Part shown: one piece after another, positions 1 through 8,451 of the stretch
Numbering within the stretch: position 1 is the stretch's first letter
Layout of the letters: every line of letters starts with the position of its first letter
NCBI RefSeq assembly: GCF_020180945.1
Contig: NZ_JAIPUL010000001.1
Coordinates: 1,302,001 to 1,366,000, forward strand
Reading direction: 5' to 3'
DNA length: 64,000 nt
DNA from: Lacticaseibacillus kribbianus
GTDB taxonomy: Bacteria > Bacillota > Bacilli > Lactobacillales > Lactobacillaceae
Notes under the pieces: generated by a model
Seen by the model: the letters and a program-made list of their open reading frames with translations, nothing else
Database searches by the model: none
Told to the model about the DNA's origin: nothing
Program-made: the position numbers and the translations under genes

Positions 1-1
1 C

Positions 2-2521
2 ATGGGCCAGCAGTACATCGATTTTTACAGCCTGTGGCGCCAGACCGTGCTGGGGCATCCCGGGCAGCTGTTCTACGCCTTCAGCAAGGACCTGGGCGGC
101 GACATGTTCGGCGTGTTCGCCTACTACCTGCTCAGCCCCTTCAACGTGGTGATCCTCCTGTTCCCCAAAACGGCGCTGGATCTGGCCATCACCGCGATGA
201 CCCTGACCAAGTACGCGGCGTGCGGGCTGGCCGCGGGCTGGTACCTGCGCGGCCGCGACGCGCGCGGCGGCTGGTTGATCGGGCTGGCCACCACCTACGC
301 GCTGTCCGGGTGGATGCTGGCGAACCAGCTCAACCTGATGTGGTTGGACGCCGCGGTGTTCCTGCCGCTGATTGCGCTTGGCCTCGACCGGCTGGTGGCG
401 CGCGGGCGCGTGCTGGCCTATGCCGCGTGGCTGGCGGTGGCGATCATCGCCAACTACTACATGGGCTACATGATCTGCCTGTTTCTGATCGGCTACTTCG
501 GCTTCGCCGTCGTGGCGGCCGGCCAGACCGGGCGCAGGCTTTGGGGCAGCCTCTGGCGCTTCGCCACCGGCTCGCTTCTGGCCGGCGGGTTGGCCGCCGG
601 GGTGCTCTTGCCGACACTGTTTCAGCTGGCGCAGAGCAAGGGCACCTACACCGTCACCAAGATTCACTGGCGCTTTGAGTCCGACCCCATCAAGCTGTTG
701 GGCAAGCTGTTTGCCGGCTCCTTTTCCTTTGACCAGATGCCCAGCGGCGAGGCCAACATCTTCCTGGCGGGGCTGGTGCTGATTGCCTTTGGCCTGTACT
801 TCTTCGACCGGCGCATCCGCTGGCAGGAGCGGCTGGCCGCCGGGGCGTGGACCCTGTTTCTCGGCCTGTCGGTGATGTTCGAGCCGCTGGACCTGCTGTG
901 GCACGGGATGCAGTTTCCGGTCTGGTACCCCTACCGCTTCTCGTTCGTCATCGTCTTTTGGATGCTGCAGATTGCCTGGCGCGAGCTTGCGGCCCGTCCC
1001 AACGGGCCCAGCCTCATTCAGCTGCTCGGGGCGCTGGCCGGCACCGGCGCGCTGTGCGCGTTCGTCTTCTTCAAGGCCGACGACTACCCGTACCTGTCGA
1101 CCAGCCAGATTGTGCTGACGACCCTGATGTTCGCCGCCGCCATCGTGCTGATGGCGATCCGCGACGACGCTCGGCCCTGGTTTCCCCTGCTGGCCTGCAC
1201 GCTGTTGGTGGTCAACGCCGGCGCCAACGCCGTGGTGACGCTCAATCAGCTCAGCTACATCAGCCACTCGGACTACCACACCTACACCGAGGCCCTGCGC
1301 GGTGGCATCACCAAGCTGCAGCGGCGCATCGGCACGGCGGATCGCATCGGCAAAACGGTGCTGCGAACCAAGAACGACGCGATGCAGGTCGGCTACATGG
1401 GCACCGACCAGTTCAACTCGATGTTCGAGCCCGCGGTGCCGACCTTCTTCGGCGCCATCGGCCAGTCCGCCGGGGACGGCTTCGTGGCCTACACCGCCGG
1501 CACCGTGATCACCGACGCCTTCTTGGACCTGCGCGGCTTCGTGTCGCCGAACCTCGACGGCACCAGCACCGCCTTTTTGCCTCAGGTCTCCGCGCGCCCG
1601 GACCTGCTGCGCTACGACGAGGCCGGCCACACAACGGCGCTGTCCCTGTACGAGAACCCCTACGCGCTGGGGCTTGGTTTTGCCGCCAGCGCCGACATCC
1701 TGACCACCAAGCTGACCGAAAACGCCCCGGTGCTCAACCAGGAGCGCCTGCTCAACGGCCTGCTCGGTCAAACCGCCGACACCTACTTCACGCCGGTGGC
1801 CCTGGCAGCGCCGCACCTGATCGGCGTCACGCAGACCGGCGCGGTGTTCACCAAGAAGCCGATTGCCAAAACCAAGACGGTGGCCTACACCTTCACCGCC
1901 CCCACCACCGACCCGTACTACCTGCAGATCGGCGCGAACTTCACCGACGGCCTGGTCAGCCTGACCCAGGACGGCCGCGCGGTGCCGATCTACGACACCT
2001 TCCGCGACAAGGAGCTCTTGAACGTCACGCCCAGCGAGCCCGGCAAGTCGACCACGCTGACCTTCACGCTCAACAAGGACTCGGCCGACTTCGGCGACGT
2101 TCAGCTCTACCGCCTCGACCAAAGCAAGGTCACGACCGCGCTGACCGGCCTGAAGCGCGGCGCCTGGCACAACCTGCGCCTGGGCGACCGCAGACTGAGC
2201 GCCACCGCTACCGTCGCCAAACGCCAGGTGCTGATGACCAGCATCCCCAACGCCCCGGGCTGGTCGGTCAAGGTCGACGGCAAGCGCGTCACCGCCCAGA
2301 CGGCGCTCGGCCTGTTCATCGCCGTGCCGCTGACCGCCGGCACCCACCGCATCGCCATGACCTACACCCCGCCGTACCTGTGGGTCGGCGTCGCCGTCAG
2401 CGCGTTGGCGCTGCTGGTGTTCGCCCTGGTGCTGACGCTCTCGCCGGTGGGCCGCCACGCGCAGCCTCGCCGGTGGCGCCGGCGCGCCGAGCCCGAAGCG
2501 GGCCCGACACCGCAGCCCTGA
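2..2521 (+). CDS. yfhO: YfhO family membrane protein, 5' partial
   Basis: Polytopic membrane protein of the YfhO family (GT-C-like fold), linked in Bacillus and Listeria to glycosylation of teichoic acids on the outer face of the membrane. The frame is open to the first base. The first residues (GQQYIDFYSLWRQ) match a point some tens of residues inside YfhO proteins, so the N-terminal helix is probably outside the window. About a dozen hydrophobic segments fill residues 15-400, followed by a soluble extracytoplasmic part (about 410-785) and one C-terminal membrane helix (about 790-815) with an Arg-rich tail. A strong hairpin terminator follows. The family call is firm; the sugar and acceptor cannot be read from sequence. 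Confidence 0.85.
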   Translation: MGQQYIDFYSLWRQTVLGHPGQLFYAFSKDLGGDMFGVFAYYLLSPFNVVILLFPKTALDLAITAMTLTKYAACGLAAGWYLRGRDARGGWLIGLATTYALSGWMLANQLNLMWLDAAVFLPLIALGLDRLVARGRVLAYAAWLAVAIIANYYMGYMICLFLIGYFGFAVVAAGQTGRRLWGSLWRFATGSLLAGGLAAGVLLPTLFQLAQSKGTYTVTKIHWRFESDPIKLLGKLFAGSFSFDQMPSGEANIFLAGLVLIAFGLYFFDRRIRWQERLAAGAWTLFLGLSVMFEPLDLLWHGMQFPVWYPYRFSFVIVFWMLQIAWRELAARPNGPSLIQLLGALAGTGALCAFVFFKADDYPYLSTSQIVLTTLMFAAAIVLMAIRDDARPWFPLLACTLLVVNAGANAVVTLNQLSYISHSDYHTYTEALRGGITKLQRRIGTADRIGKTVLRTKNDAMQVGYMGTDQFNSMFEPAVPTFFGAIGQSAGDGFVAYTAGTVITDAFLDLRGFVSPNLDGTSTAFLPQVSARPDLLRYDEAGHTTALSLYENPYALGLGFAASADILTTKLTENAPVLNQERLLNGLLGQTADTYFTPVALAAPHLIGVTQTGAVFTKKPIAKTKTVAYTFTAPTTDPYYLQIGANFTDGLVSLTQDGRAVPIYDTFRDKELLNVTPSEPGKSTTLTFTLNKDSADFGDVQLYRLDQSKVTTALTGLKRGAWHNLRLGDRRLSATATVAKRQVLMTSIPNAPGWSVKVDGKRVTAQTALGLFIAVPLTAGTHRIAMTYTPPYLWVGVAVSALALLVFALVLTLSPVGRHAQPRRWRRRAEPEAGPTPQP

Positions 2522-2540
2522 CAAAAATCGAGACGACAAA

Positions 2541-2600
2541 GCTCCCGCCGCGTTCGCGTTCGCACACAATGTGCGAACGCGAACGCGGCGGGAGCTTTCT
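2541..2600. terminator. Intrinsic terminator after yfhO
   Basis: A perfect 25-bp inverted repeat (arms 2541-2565 and 2571-2595) with a 5-base loop is preceded by AAA and followed by TTTCT. It lies 20 bases after the yfhO stop and between converging genes, so it may act in both directions. Confidence 0.85.
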
Positions 2601-2694
2601 TATCGTGACGACCGACCTTGCGCGCTGGCCGTCAACGCAGCCAATCCAGTGAATCAGCGTATGTAAGCTGCGTGGTGGGCAAGCAACCCACCAT

Positions 2695-2897
2695 GTAGGG
2701 CGGAGGCGCGGCCGGGTCACGGCTGGAGGTGGCGGGCCGGCGCGAGCCAGCGTGAAATTGCAGTTAATCGGCGGGTTTGGCCGATTGACTGCAACGGCGG
2801 GTCCTGAGACCGGTCTTCGGGCTCAGGAGAGCCGCACGCGTTCCGCCGCGCCGGCCCGGAGCCGGAGGCCGTGACCCGGCCCCGAGCCGGAGCCCGG
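2695..2897 (+). repeat. R1 structured repeat, copy 1
   Basis: First of six ~200-nt copies in the window. Nested complementary arms (for example 2711-2722 with 2868-2880, and 2734-2743 with 2849-2858) enclose two inner hairpins (2760-2792 and 2802-2828). Conserved unpaired blocks are GAGCCAGCGTGAAATT and ACGCGTTCCGCCGC. The copy stops 4 bases from the liaR stop codon, in the gap between converging yfhO and liaR. No transposase or target duplication is seen. Confidence 0.8.
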
Positions 2898-2900
2898 GCC

Positions 2901-3545
2901 TCAGTCCGCGTCCTTCTTGACCAGGCCGTGCTGGAAGGCGTAGATGGCCGCCTGGGTGCGGTCTTCGACCTCAAGCTTAGCCAGGATGTTGGAGACGTGG
3001 GTCTTGACCGTCTTGAGCGTGATGAACAGCTCCGTGGCGATCTCCTGGTTGCTCTTGCCCTTGGCGATCAGCATCAGCACCTCGCGCTCGCGGTTGGTCA
3101 GGTCGTCGTACAGCTCCGGCTTAGCCTTTTGGGTCAGGCGGTTCATCATCTTGGTGGTGACCTGCGGCTCGAGCACAGACTCGCCCTGGGCCGTCTGGCG
3201 AATCGCGTTGGCGATCTCCTCGGCGGTCGCGGTCTTCAGGATGTAGCTGGCCGCGCCGGCCTCGATGGCGGGGTAGACCTTCTCGTCGTCGATGAAGCTG
3301 GTCAGGATGATGATGCGGGCCTCGGGCCAGGCGGCGAGGATCTTCTGGGTGGCCTCGATGCCGTCCATGTTCGGCATCACGAGGTCCATCAGGATCACGT
3401 CCGGGCGCAGGTCGAGGGCCATGTCGAGGCCCTCCTTGCCGTCCGTCGCCTCCCCGATCACCTCGAGGTCGGGCAAAACGCCCAGGTAGGTGGAGATGCC
3501 CAGGCGAACCATTTCGTGGTCGTCTACGATCAATACTTTAATCAT
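2901..3545 (-). CDS. liaR: Response regulator LiaR/VraR
   Basis: NarL/FixJ-type response regulator of 214 residues. The receiver domain (1-120) has the acidic pair D8/D9, the phospho-acceptor D54, T82 and K104. A LuxR-type helix-turn-helix fills residues 145-210. It is the last gene of a liaF-liaS-liaR operon, overlapping the kinase gene by 8 bases. In Firmicutes the LiaFSR/VraTSR system senses damage at the lipid II cycle and induces envelope-protection genes. The neighbour yfhO also acts at the envelope, but it is on the other strand. The identity rests on the operon order as well as the domains. Confidence 0.93.
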   Translation of the reverse strand: MIKVLIVDDHEMVRLGISTYLGVLPDLEVIGEATDGKEGLDMALDLRPDVILMDLVMPNMDGIEATQKILAAWPEARIIILTSFIDDEKVYPAIEAGAASYILKTATAEEIANAIRQTAQGESVLEPQVTTKMMNRLTQKAKPELYDDLTNREREVLMLIAKGKSNQEIATELFITLKTVKTHVSNILAKLEVEDRTQAAIYAFQHGLVKKDAD

Positions 3546-4602
3546 GCGCTACTTCCTTTGATAGTGGAACCCGGATCTCGACGCTTGTGCCCTGCTTGGG
3601 AAACGAGATCACCTTGGCCGCGCCGCCAATGCTTGCGGCGCGCTCGGTGATGTTGGACAGGCCGTAGCTCCCGGTCGTGTTTTCGGTTTTCGGATCGAAG
3701 CCCACCCCGTCGTCGACGACGCGCAGAATCACGTTCGTGTCGATGCGGCGCAGGTAGACCTCGAGGTGCTGGGCCTTGGCGTGGCGCAGCGTGTTGCTCA
3801 GCAGTTCCTGGACGATGCGAAACAGGTTGTCCTCGACCGCCGCGGACAGGTGAACATCCGCCAGCTCCCAGGTGATCTGAATCTTGATCTTGGTCTGCAG
3901 CTCCTTGAGCAAGGCGATGATGCCCTCGCGCAGGGACTTGCCCTCAAGCGTGGTCGGCCGCAGGTGGAGCAAAAGCGCCCGCATCTCGGCCTGGGCCTCG
4001 TTGATCACGGTTTCGATGGTCGTGATCTGCCGCAGCTCCGGAGCCTCCGGACGCGTCTGGGTGACCACCGAGCGCAGCGCCGACAGCATCATCATCGCCG
4101 CGAACAGCTGCTGAGACACCGAGTCGTGCAGCTCGCGCGCCAGGCGGTGGCGCTCGCCGGTCAGAATCTCCTCCTTGGTCTCGCCGCCCACCATCACCGG
4201 GGCGCTGGAGTAGCGCTCGATCTCGTGCTGCAGGCGGATCATTTTCTGCCGGAGGGTCTCCAGCTGCGTCGCCACGTCGGCGCCCAGCGCCGCGTTCGCC
4301 TGGCCGGTGCGGGCCAGGACCGGCGCCTCGTACTGGCCGGCCGCAAGCTGCGTCAGCCGGCGGGAGAGCTGGTTGTGCTGGTAGCGCACGATGCCGTAAG
4401 TGGACAGGCTGACGACCAGCGCGACCAGCACCGCGCCGGAGATCAGGTAGGCCAAAAGCGGCCCGGCGAACACCGACGTCATCAGCAGGTCGAGGTAGCC
4501 GCGCTTGAGCCGCACCGCCACCATGTACACCAGGCCGAACTCGAGCGCCCCGGTGAGCACCAAGGTGACCAGGAACTGCCACCATAAACGGTTACGCTTC
4601 AT
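3538..4602 (-). CDS. liaS: Sensor histidine kinase LiaS/VraS
   Basis: Histidine kinase of 354 residues: two membrane helices (about 8-30 and 43-70), a HAMP-like linker, a HisKA_3 domain with the phospho-acceptor H159 in RELHDS, and an HATPase_c domain (about 245-350) with the VVDDGVGF motif. The start at 4602 is preferred because a GGAGGTG ribosome-binding site lies just upstream; a longer frame reaching 4698 would run through liaF. It overlaps liaF by 4 bases and liaR by 8, so the three genes are translationally coupled. The very short extracytoplasmic loop is typical of intramembrane-sensing kinases, which are held inactive by LiaF. Confidence 0.93.
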   Translation of the reverse strand: MKRNRLWWQFLVTLVLTGALEFGLVYMVAVRLKRGYLDLLMTSVFAGPLLAYLISGAVLVALVVSLSTYGIVRYQHNQLSRRLTQLAAGQYEAPVLARTGQANAALGADVATQLETLRQKMIRLQHEIERYSSAPVMVGGETKEEILTGERHRLARELHDSVSQQLFAAMMMLSALRSVVTQTRPEAPELRQITTIETVINEAQAEMRALLLHLRPTTLEGKSLREGIIALLKELQTKIKIQITWELADVHLSAAVEDNLFRIVQELLSNTLRHAKAQHLEVYLRRIDTNVILRVVDDGVGFDPKTENTTGSYGLSNITERAASIGGAAKVISFPKQGTSVEIRVPLSKEVAHD

Positions 4603-5312
4603 ACGGATAGCACCTCCAAGTCGCCGACCAGCACGTTGGTGATGATGTGCACGCGGCGCGCCGCGGTGTCGTAGTCCTGGCTGTAATGCTTCACGCACTC
4701 ATTATGAAGCGAAAGCTCGACGCCATCAAGGGTCAAGTCGCCCATCACCGCGCTGTGGTCGACCAGGATGCCGACGCCGACCGGCACCAGCACGCGGGTC
4801 TTGCCGAACCCCTTGCGAATCACGATGGTGCTGTCGCCCTGAGGCAAAAGCGTGTTGCCGAGGTCAACGATGGTGTCGCCGGCCGCCAGGGTCAGGTTGA
4901 TGTCATCCCACTCGTAGACGTTTTGGCCAATCGTCTCATCCCCGAACCACGGGTGACGCCTGCGCGTGCCGCCCTTGAGCGTGGACTCGGTGGCGCGCAC
5001 CGCGACGTACTGCTTCTTGGCCCACGGCACGATGCGGTCGTGCTGCTTGCCGGAAAAAACGCTGAGTAGCCCGATCAGCCCGATGAAGAGGATCACCCAC
5101 ACGGTGGGGTTGGAGAACACCGCCACGACAATCAGGACCGCGCCGAGCGTCAGCCAGAAGGTGCGCCAGAAGTGGCCCTTGAGCCCCAGCACCAGGGCCA
5201 GGCTGCCGACCAGAAGCGGCGTCAAAGACGACGGGTTGGTCACCGTCTGAAAGCCCAGCAGAATTAACAGGCCGCACTCAATCAGCCAGAATAGTTGCCA
5301 TCGCCTATGCAT
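4599..5312 (-). CDS. liaF: LiaF, inhibitor of LiaS
   Basis: Protein of 237 residues with four N-terminal membrane helices (within about 1-85) and a soluble C-terminal LiaF domain (DUF2154-like, about 125-237). It is the membrane-bound repressor of LiaS in related species. The ATG at 5312 is chosen because the run GAGGAGGTAATC directly precedes it; a GTG six codons earlier would overlap that site. First gene of the liaFSR operon. Confidence 0.88.
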   Translation of the reverse strand: MHRRWQLFWLIECGLLILLGFQTVTNPSSLTPLLVGSLALVLGLKGHFWRTFWLTLGAVLIVVAVFSNPTVWVILFIGLIGLLSVFSGKQHDRIVPWAKKQYVAVRATESTLKGGTRRRHPWFGDETIGQNVYEWDDINLTLAAGDTIVDLGNTLLPQGDSTIVIRKGFGKTRVLVPVGVGILVDHSAVMGDLTLDGVELSLHNECVKHYSQDYDTAARRVHIITNVLVGDLEVLSV

Positions 5313-5353
5313 GATTACCTCCTCCCCCACGGTTGCGCGGGGCTTATGGCCCC

Positions 5354-5362
5354 ATTATATCA
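5354..5362 (-). promoter_or_regulatory. Extended -10 promoter of liaFSR
   Basis: On the minus strand TGATATAAT gives a perfect -10 (5354-5359) with an extended TG motif, about 40 bases before the liaF start. No convincing -35 is present at the expected place, which fits an operon depending on its activator LiaR. Confidence 0.5.
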
Positions 5363-5391
5363 AGCCAAGTGCCCCGCGCCGTCCGGCCTAA

Positions 5392-5429
5392 GACCGAAAA
5401 AGGCCCCGGCAAGCCGGAGTCCTTCGGTC
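5392..5429 (-). terminator. Intrinsic terminator of greA
   Basis: An outer GACCGAA/TTCGGTC pair encloses a GC-rich imperfect hairpin. On the minus strand it is followed by a run of T, just after the greA stop codon. Confidence 0.7.
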
Positions 5430-5436
5430 GGTGCGG

Positions 5437-5913
5437 TTAGCCCTGCACCTTGGTGATCTTGACGGTCATGTCGCCGCCCGGGGTCTGGATGGAGACCACG
5501 TCGCCGACCTTGTGCCCGATCAGGCCCTCTGCGATCGGGCTTTCGTTGGAGATTTTGCCGTTGAAGGCGTCCGCCTCAGCGGCCCCGACGATCTCGTAGG
5601 TCTCCTCTTCGTCGTCGCCGTCCTCAACGAAGCTGACGGACTTGCCCAAGGACACCTCGTCTGCCGCCACCGCGTTGGCGTCGATGATCTGCGCGTAACG
5701 CAGCATGTTCTCGACGGTCACGATGCGGGTCTCAAGCGTGGACTGCTCGTCTTTGGCCGCCTCGTACTCCGAGTTTTCGGACAGGTCGCCGAAGCCGCGG
5801 GCCACCTTGATGCGGTTGATGACCTCGGGCCGCTTGACGGTCTTCAGGGTCTCTAATTCCTCTTGCAACTTCGCCTTGCCGGCTTCGGTCATTGGATAGA
5901 CTTTATCTGCCAT
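5437..5913 (-). CDS. greA: Transcription elongation factor GreA
   Basis: GreA of 158 residues, the usual length. The N-terminal coiled coil (about 8-75) carries the acidic tip region [18 protein letters not shown], and a C-terminal FKBP-like domain ends with [14 protein letters not shown]. It rescues backtracked RNA polymerase by stimulating transcript cleavage. The start at 5913 follows GAGGAAAATACT; an upstream in-frame start would place the promoter inside the gene. Downstream partner of mltG and udk, an order common in Lactobacillales, although an R1 repeat and its own promoter separate it here. Confidence 0.96.
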   Translation of the reverse strand: MADKVYPMTEAGKAKLQEELETLKTVKRPEVINRIKVARGFGDLSENSEYEAAKDEQSTLETRIVTVENMLRYAQIIDANAVAADEVSLGKSVSFVEDGDDEEETYEIVGAAEADAFNGKISNESPIAEGLIGHKVGDVVSIQTPGGDMTVKITKVQG

Positions 5914-5948
5914 AGTATTTTCCTCAATTCTTCTTCTTATCAAATAGC

Positions 5949-5978
5949 AATGTACAACCTGGCGCCCGGCCTTGTCAA
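5949..5978 (-). promoter_or_regulatory. greA promoter
   Basis: Minus-strand TTGACA (5973-5978) and TACATT (5949-5954) are separated by 18 bases, about 40 bases before the greA start codon. Confidence 0.6.
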
Positions 5979-6092
5979 CAATCAGCCGTCGCCTTCTCTT
6001 GTCCCCACCGGGCAAAAGCACCCTCGCCTGGGCAAAGTCGAGACGAATCCAAAACCGCCTGATGAATCAGCGGAGACTTCGCAAGCGGTGAG

Positions 6093-6291
6093 ATGACGCA
6101 GGCACGAACGGGCCGCGACTGGAGGCGGAGGGCTAGGGCGAGCCAGCGTGAAATTGCAGTTAGGCGGCCGGTTTTGCCGGCTCACTGCAAGGGCGGGTCG
6201 CAAGACCGCACTTCGGGCTTGCGGGAGCCCAACGCGTTCCGCCGCCCTAGCCCGCAGCCGGAAGTAGCAGCCCGTTCGTGCCGGAGCCCGG
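6093..6291 (+). repeat. R1 structured repeat, copy 2
   Basis: Same architecture as copy 1 with different arm sequences that still pair: CACGAACGGGC (from 6103) with GCCCGTTCGTG (ending 6280), GGGCTAGGGCG with CGCCCTAGCCC, and an inner hairpin closed by GCAGT/ACTGC. It lies between greA and udk, ending 15 bases from the udk stop. Confidence 0.8.
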
Positions 6292-6305
6292 GGTTGCGAC
6301 CGGTT

Positions 6306-6944
6306 TTAGTCCACCAACCCGCGCGCGTCCAGGATCGCCTTGATCTTGGTCACCAGCAGGTCAATGGCGACCGAATTGCTGCCGCCCTCCGGCACGATGA
6401 TGTCGGCGTAGCGCTTGGTCGGCTCGATGAACTGGTGGTAGGACGGCTTGACCGTCCGCAGGTACTGGCCGATGATGTCGTCCAGGTCGCGGCCGCGCTC
6501 CTTCATGTCGCGCCGGATGCGGCGGATGATGCGGATGTCGTCGTCGGTGTCCACGTAGACCTTGATGTCCATCAGGTTGCGGAGCTCCTCGTCGGCGAGG
6601 ATCAGGATGCCCTCGACGATGATCACGTCCTTGGGCTCGACGTGCACGACCTGGTCCGAGCGGTTGTGGTTGGCGTAGTCGTACACCGGCTTGTCCACGG
6701 CGTGCCCGGCGATCAGCTCGCGCAGCTGCTGGTGCAAAAGCGGCGTGTCGAAGGCCAGCGGGTGGTCGTAGTTGATCTTGCGCCGCTTTTCGAACGGCAG
6801 GTCCGAGTGCTTGTAGTAGGAATCCTGCTCAAGCAAAAGCAGGGAGTGGCCGGAAAAGTGGTCGAAGATGGCCCGCGACACACTGGTCTTGCCGCTGGCG
6901 GAGCCGCCGGTCACGCCGATCACGATGGGTTTTTGAACTGTCAA
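6306..6944 (-). CDS. udk: Uridine kinase
   Basis: Uridine kinase of 212 residues, normal length. The P-loop GGSASGKT is at residues 13-20, followed by the [13 protein letters not shown] region and the RDMKERGRD lid segment typical of the family. It phosphorylates uridine and cytidine in pyrimidine salvage. It follows mltG by 26 bases and is probably co-transcribed with it. Confidence 0.96.
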   Translation of the reverse strand: MTVQKPIVIGVTGGSASGKTSVSRAIFDHFSGHSLLLLEQDSYYKHSDLPFEKRRKINYDHPLAFDTPLLHQQLRELIAGHAVDKPVYDYANHNRSDQVVHVEPKDVIIVEGILILADEELRNLMDIKVYVDTDDDIRIIRRIRRDMKERGRDLDDIIGQYLRTVKPSYHQFIEPTKRYADIIVPEGGSNSVAIDLLVTKIKAILDARGLVD

Positions 6945-6970
6945 AAAGCTGCCTCCAAATCAGATCAGCG

Positions 6971-8116
6971 TCACTTGGCGCTGTTGTTATCGTCCGCGAA
7001 CTTCGCGAGGTTGATGTTTTGCTCGGCCAAGGTCCGGGCGTAGAGGATCTCGCCGGTCTTCAGGTTGGCCACGAAGTACAGGTAGTTGGACGCGCGGTCG
7101 GTCGGCGACAACACCGCACGGATGGCGGCCTCCGACGGCTGGTTGAACGGTCCGGGACCGTAGCCCGTGTGCTTGTACAGGTTGTACGGGGAGTCGACGC
7201 TGGTGTCCTTGTTCGTCAGCACCGTCTTGTACGTGTTCAGCGCGTAGGTGACGGAGACGTCGGACTGCAGCGGCATCTTGAGCGCCAGGCGGTTGAGGAA
7301 CACGCCGGCGATCTTGCGCCGCGCCGCGTCGTTGGACCCTTCACGCTCCAGCAGGCTGGCCAGGGTCATGACCTCCTGGACGGAGTAGCCCTTCTCCTTG
7401 ATGGTGGCGAAGTACGGCTTCATCACCTCATCGGTCTTGGCCACCATCTGCGTGACCAGGGTCGCCATCGTGGTCTTGGACCCGACGTCGTAGGTCGCCG
7501 GGAACAGGTAGCCCTCCAGCCGGTAGCGCACGCCCTCGGCGGTCTGCGCGCTCTTGAGCAGCTGCGGGTACTTCTTGACCAGCGAGTTGAAGAACGCGTC
7601 GTCCTTCAGCGTGGTCAAAAACGCCGCCTTGGTCATGCTCGGGTTCTTTTTGGCCAGCTTGGCGATCTGATCGCCCACCGCCTCGGCGCGCACCCCTTCG
7701 GCGACCAGCACCTTGCCGACGGTGACGTCGGAATCGGCGCCGCCACGCAGGCTGGTCAGAATGTCATCGAAGGTGTCCGCCTTGGTGAACTGGTAGGGGC
7801 CAGCCTGGAAGCTCGGCACGTTGTGGAACTTCACGTAGAACTTGAAAATCAGGGCGCTTTGAATCACGCCCTTCTTGGCGAGCAGTTCCCCGATGTCCCC
7901 GGTGCTAGCACCGACGGGCACCGTCACGGCAATCTTGGTGTGATCCGTCTCATCCAGTGGCTGCAGGGCGCGGCGCACGTACAGCGCCGCCATCAGCCCC
8001 ACAATCACGGTCAGTGTGGCCACGACGCCCACCACCCAGCCGACAATGTGCTGTGATGCGCGCGCCACCTGCTGGTCGCGGGTCCTTTGCTGGTTATCTT
8101 TCGGCGAGTTATCCAA
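6971..8116 (-). CDS. mltG: Endolytic murein transglycosylase MltG
   Basis: YceG/MltG family, 381 residues. A short cytoplasmic tail is followed by one membrane helix (about 26-46), a LysM-like region and the YceG catalytic domain, with the probable catalytic Glu in ASLLEREGSN and the conserved PYNLYKHTGYGPGPFNQP segment. It cuts nascent peptidoglycan strands at the membrane and acts with elongation machinery in streptococci. Start ATG/GTG region is preceded by GAGGAGGGCGACAG. Operon with udk. Confidence 0.92.
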   Translation of the reverse strand: MDNSPKDNQQRTRDQQVARASQHIVGWVVGVVATLTVIVGLMAALYVRRALQPLDETDHTKIAVTVPVGASTGDIGELLAKKGVIQSALIFKFYVKFHNVPSFQAGPYQFTKADTFDDILTSLRGGADSDVTVGKVLVAEGVRAEAVGDQIAKLAKKNPSMTKAAFLTTLKDDAFFNSLVKKYPQLLKSAQTAEGVRYRLEGYLFPATYDVGSKTTMATLVTQMVAKTDEVMKPYFATIKEKGYSVQEVMTLASLLEREGSNDAARRKIAGVFLNRLALKMPLQSDVSVTYALNTYKTVLTNKDTSVDSPYNLYKHTGYGPGPFNQPSEAAIRAVLSPTDRASNYLYFVANLKTGEILYARTLAEQNINLAKFADDNNSAK

Positions 8117-8451
8117 CTGTCGCCCTCCTCAAAAATTGACTGCGACCAAGTGATCGCAGTCAGTATCGTCGCGGCCGCCGCCGCGCCATCAGGAACCATT
8201 GTACCCGCTACGCCGCCCGGCGGCAATTCAACTTGCCAATCCAAACGCTTACTTAAGGAAAATCGCCTGCACTGCTGGTAACGGCCGCGGCACCGGGTCC
8301 GGGCAAGGCGGCCTGTGCGGCCCTCTCGAATCAGCCGACGCGGGACGCAAGCCGAATACCGAATGCCGACTTGCTGTGTATGGCGGTGGCCGCGCCGGAG
8401 CCGGTGCCGCACCTCTAAAAAAACCTGCCGCGCAGGGCGGCAGGATGGTAC
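8117..8451. other. Intergenic gap mltG-pheT
   Basis: No gene is seen in these 335 bases. A hairpin with 8-bp arms (GACTGCGA at 8138, TCGCAGTC ending 8161) sits just before the mltG ribosome-binding site and is followed on the minus strand by AATTTTT. It could be an attenuator or an operator of mltG. The pheT terminator occupies the right end. Confidence 0.5.
8416..8443 (-). terminator. Intrinsic terminator of pheST
   Basis: Arms CCTGCCG and CGGCAGG are followed on the minus strand by seven T residues, immediately after the pheT stop. Confidence 0.85.

Noticed and set aside
847-2652. Plus-strand frame of 601 codons overlapping yfhO
   Set aside because: It is the shifted frame of yfhO, Arg-rich, and reads through the terminator hairpin.
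2695-2897. R1 as a MITE or IS remnant
   Set aside because: No terminal repeats with target duplications are seen, and arms covary instead of staying identical, which is not expected for recently transposed copies.
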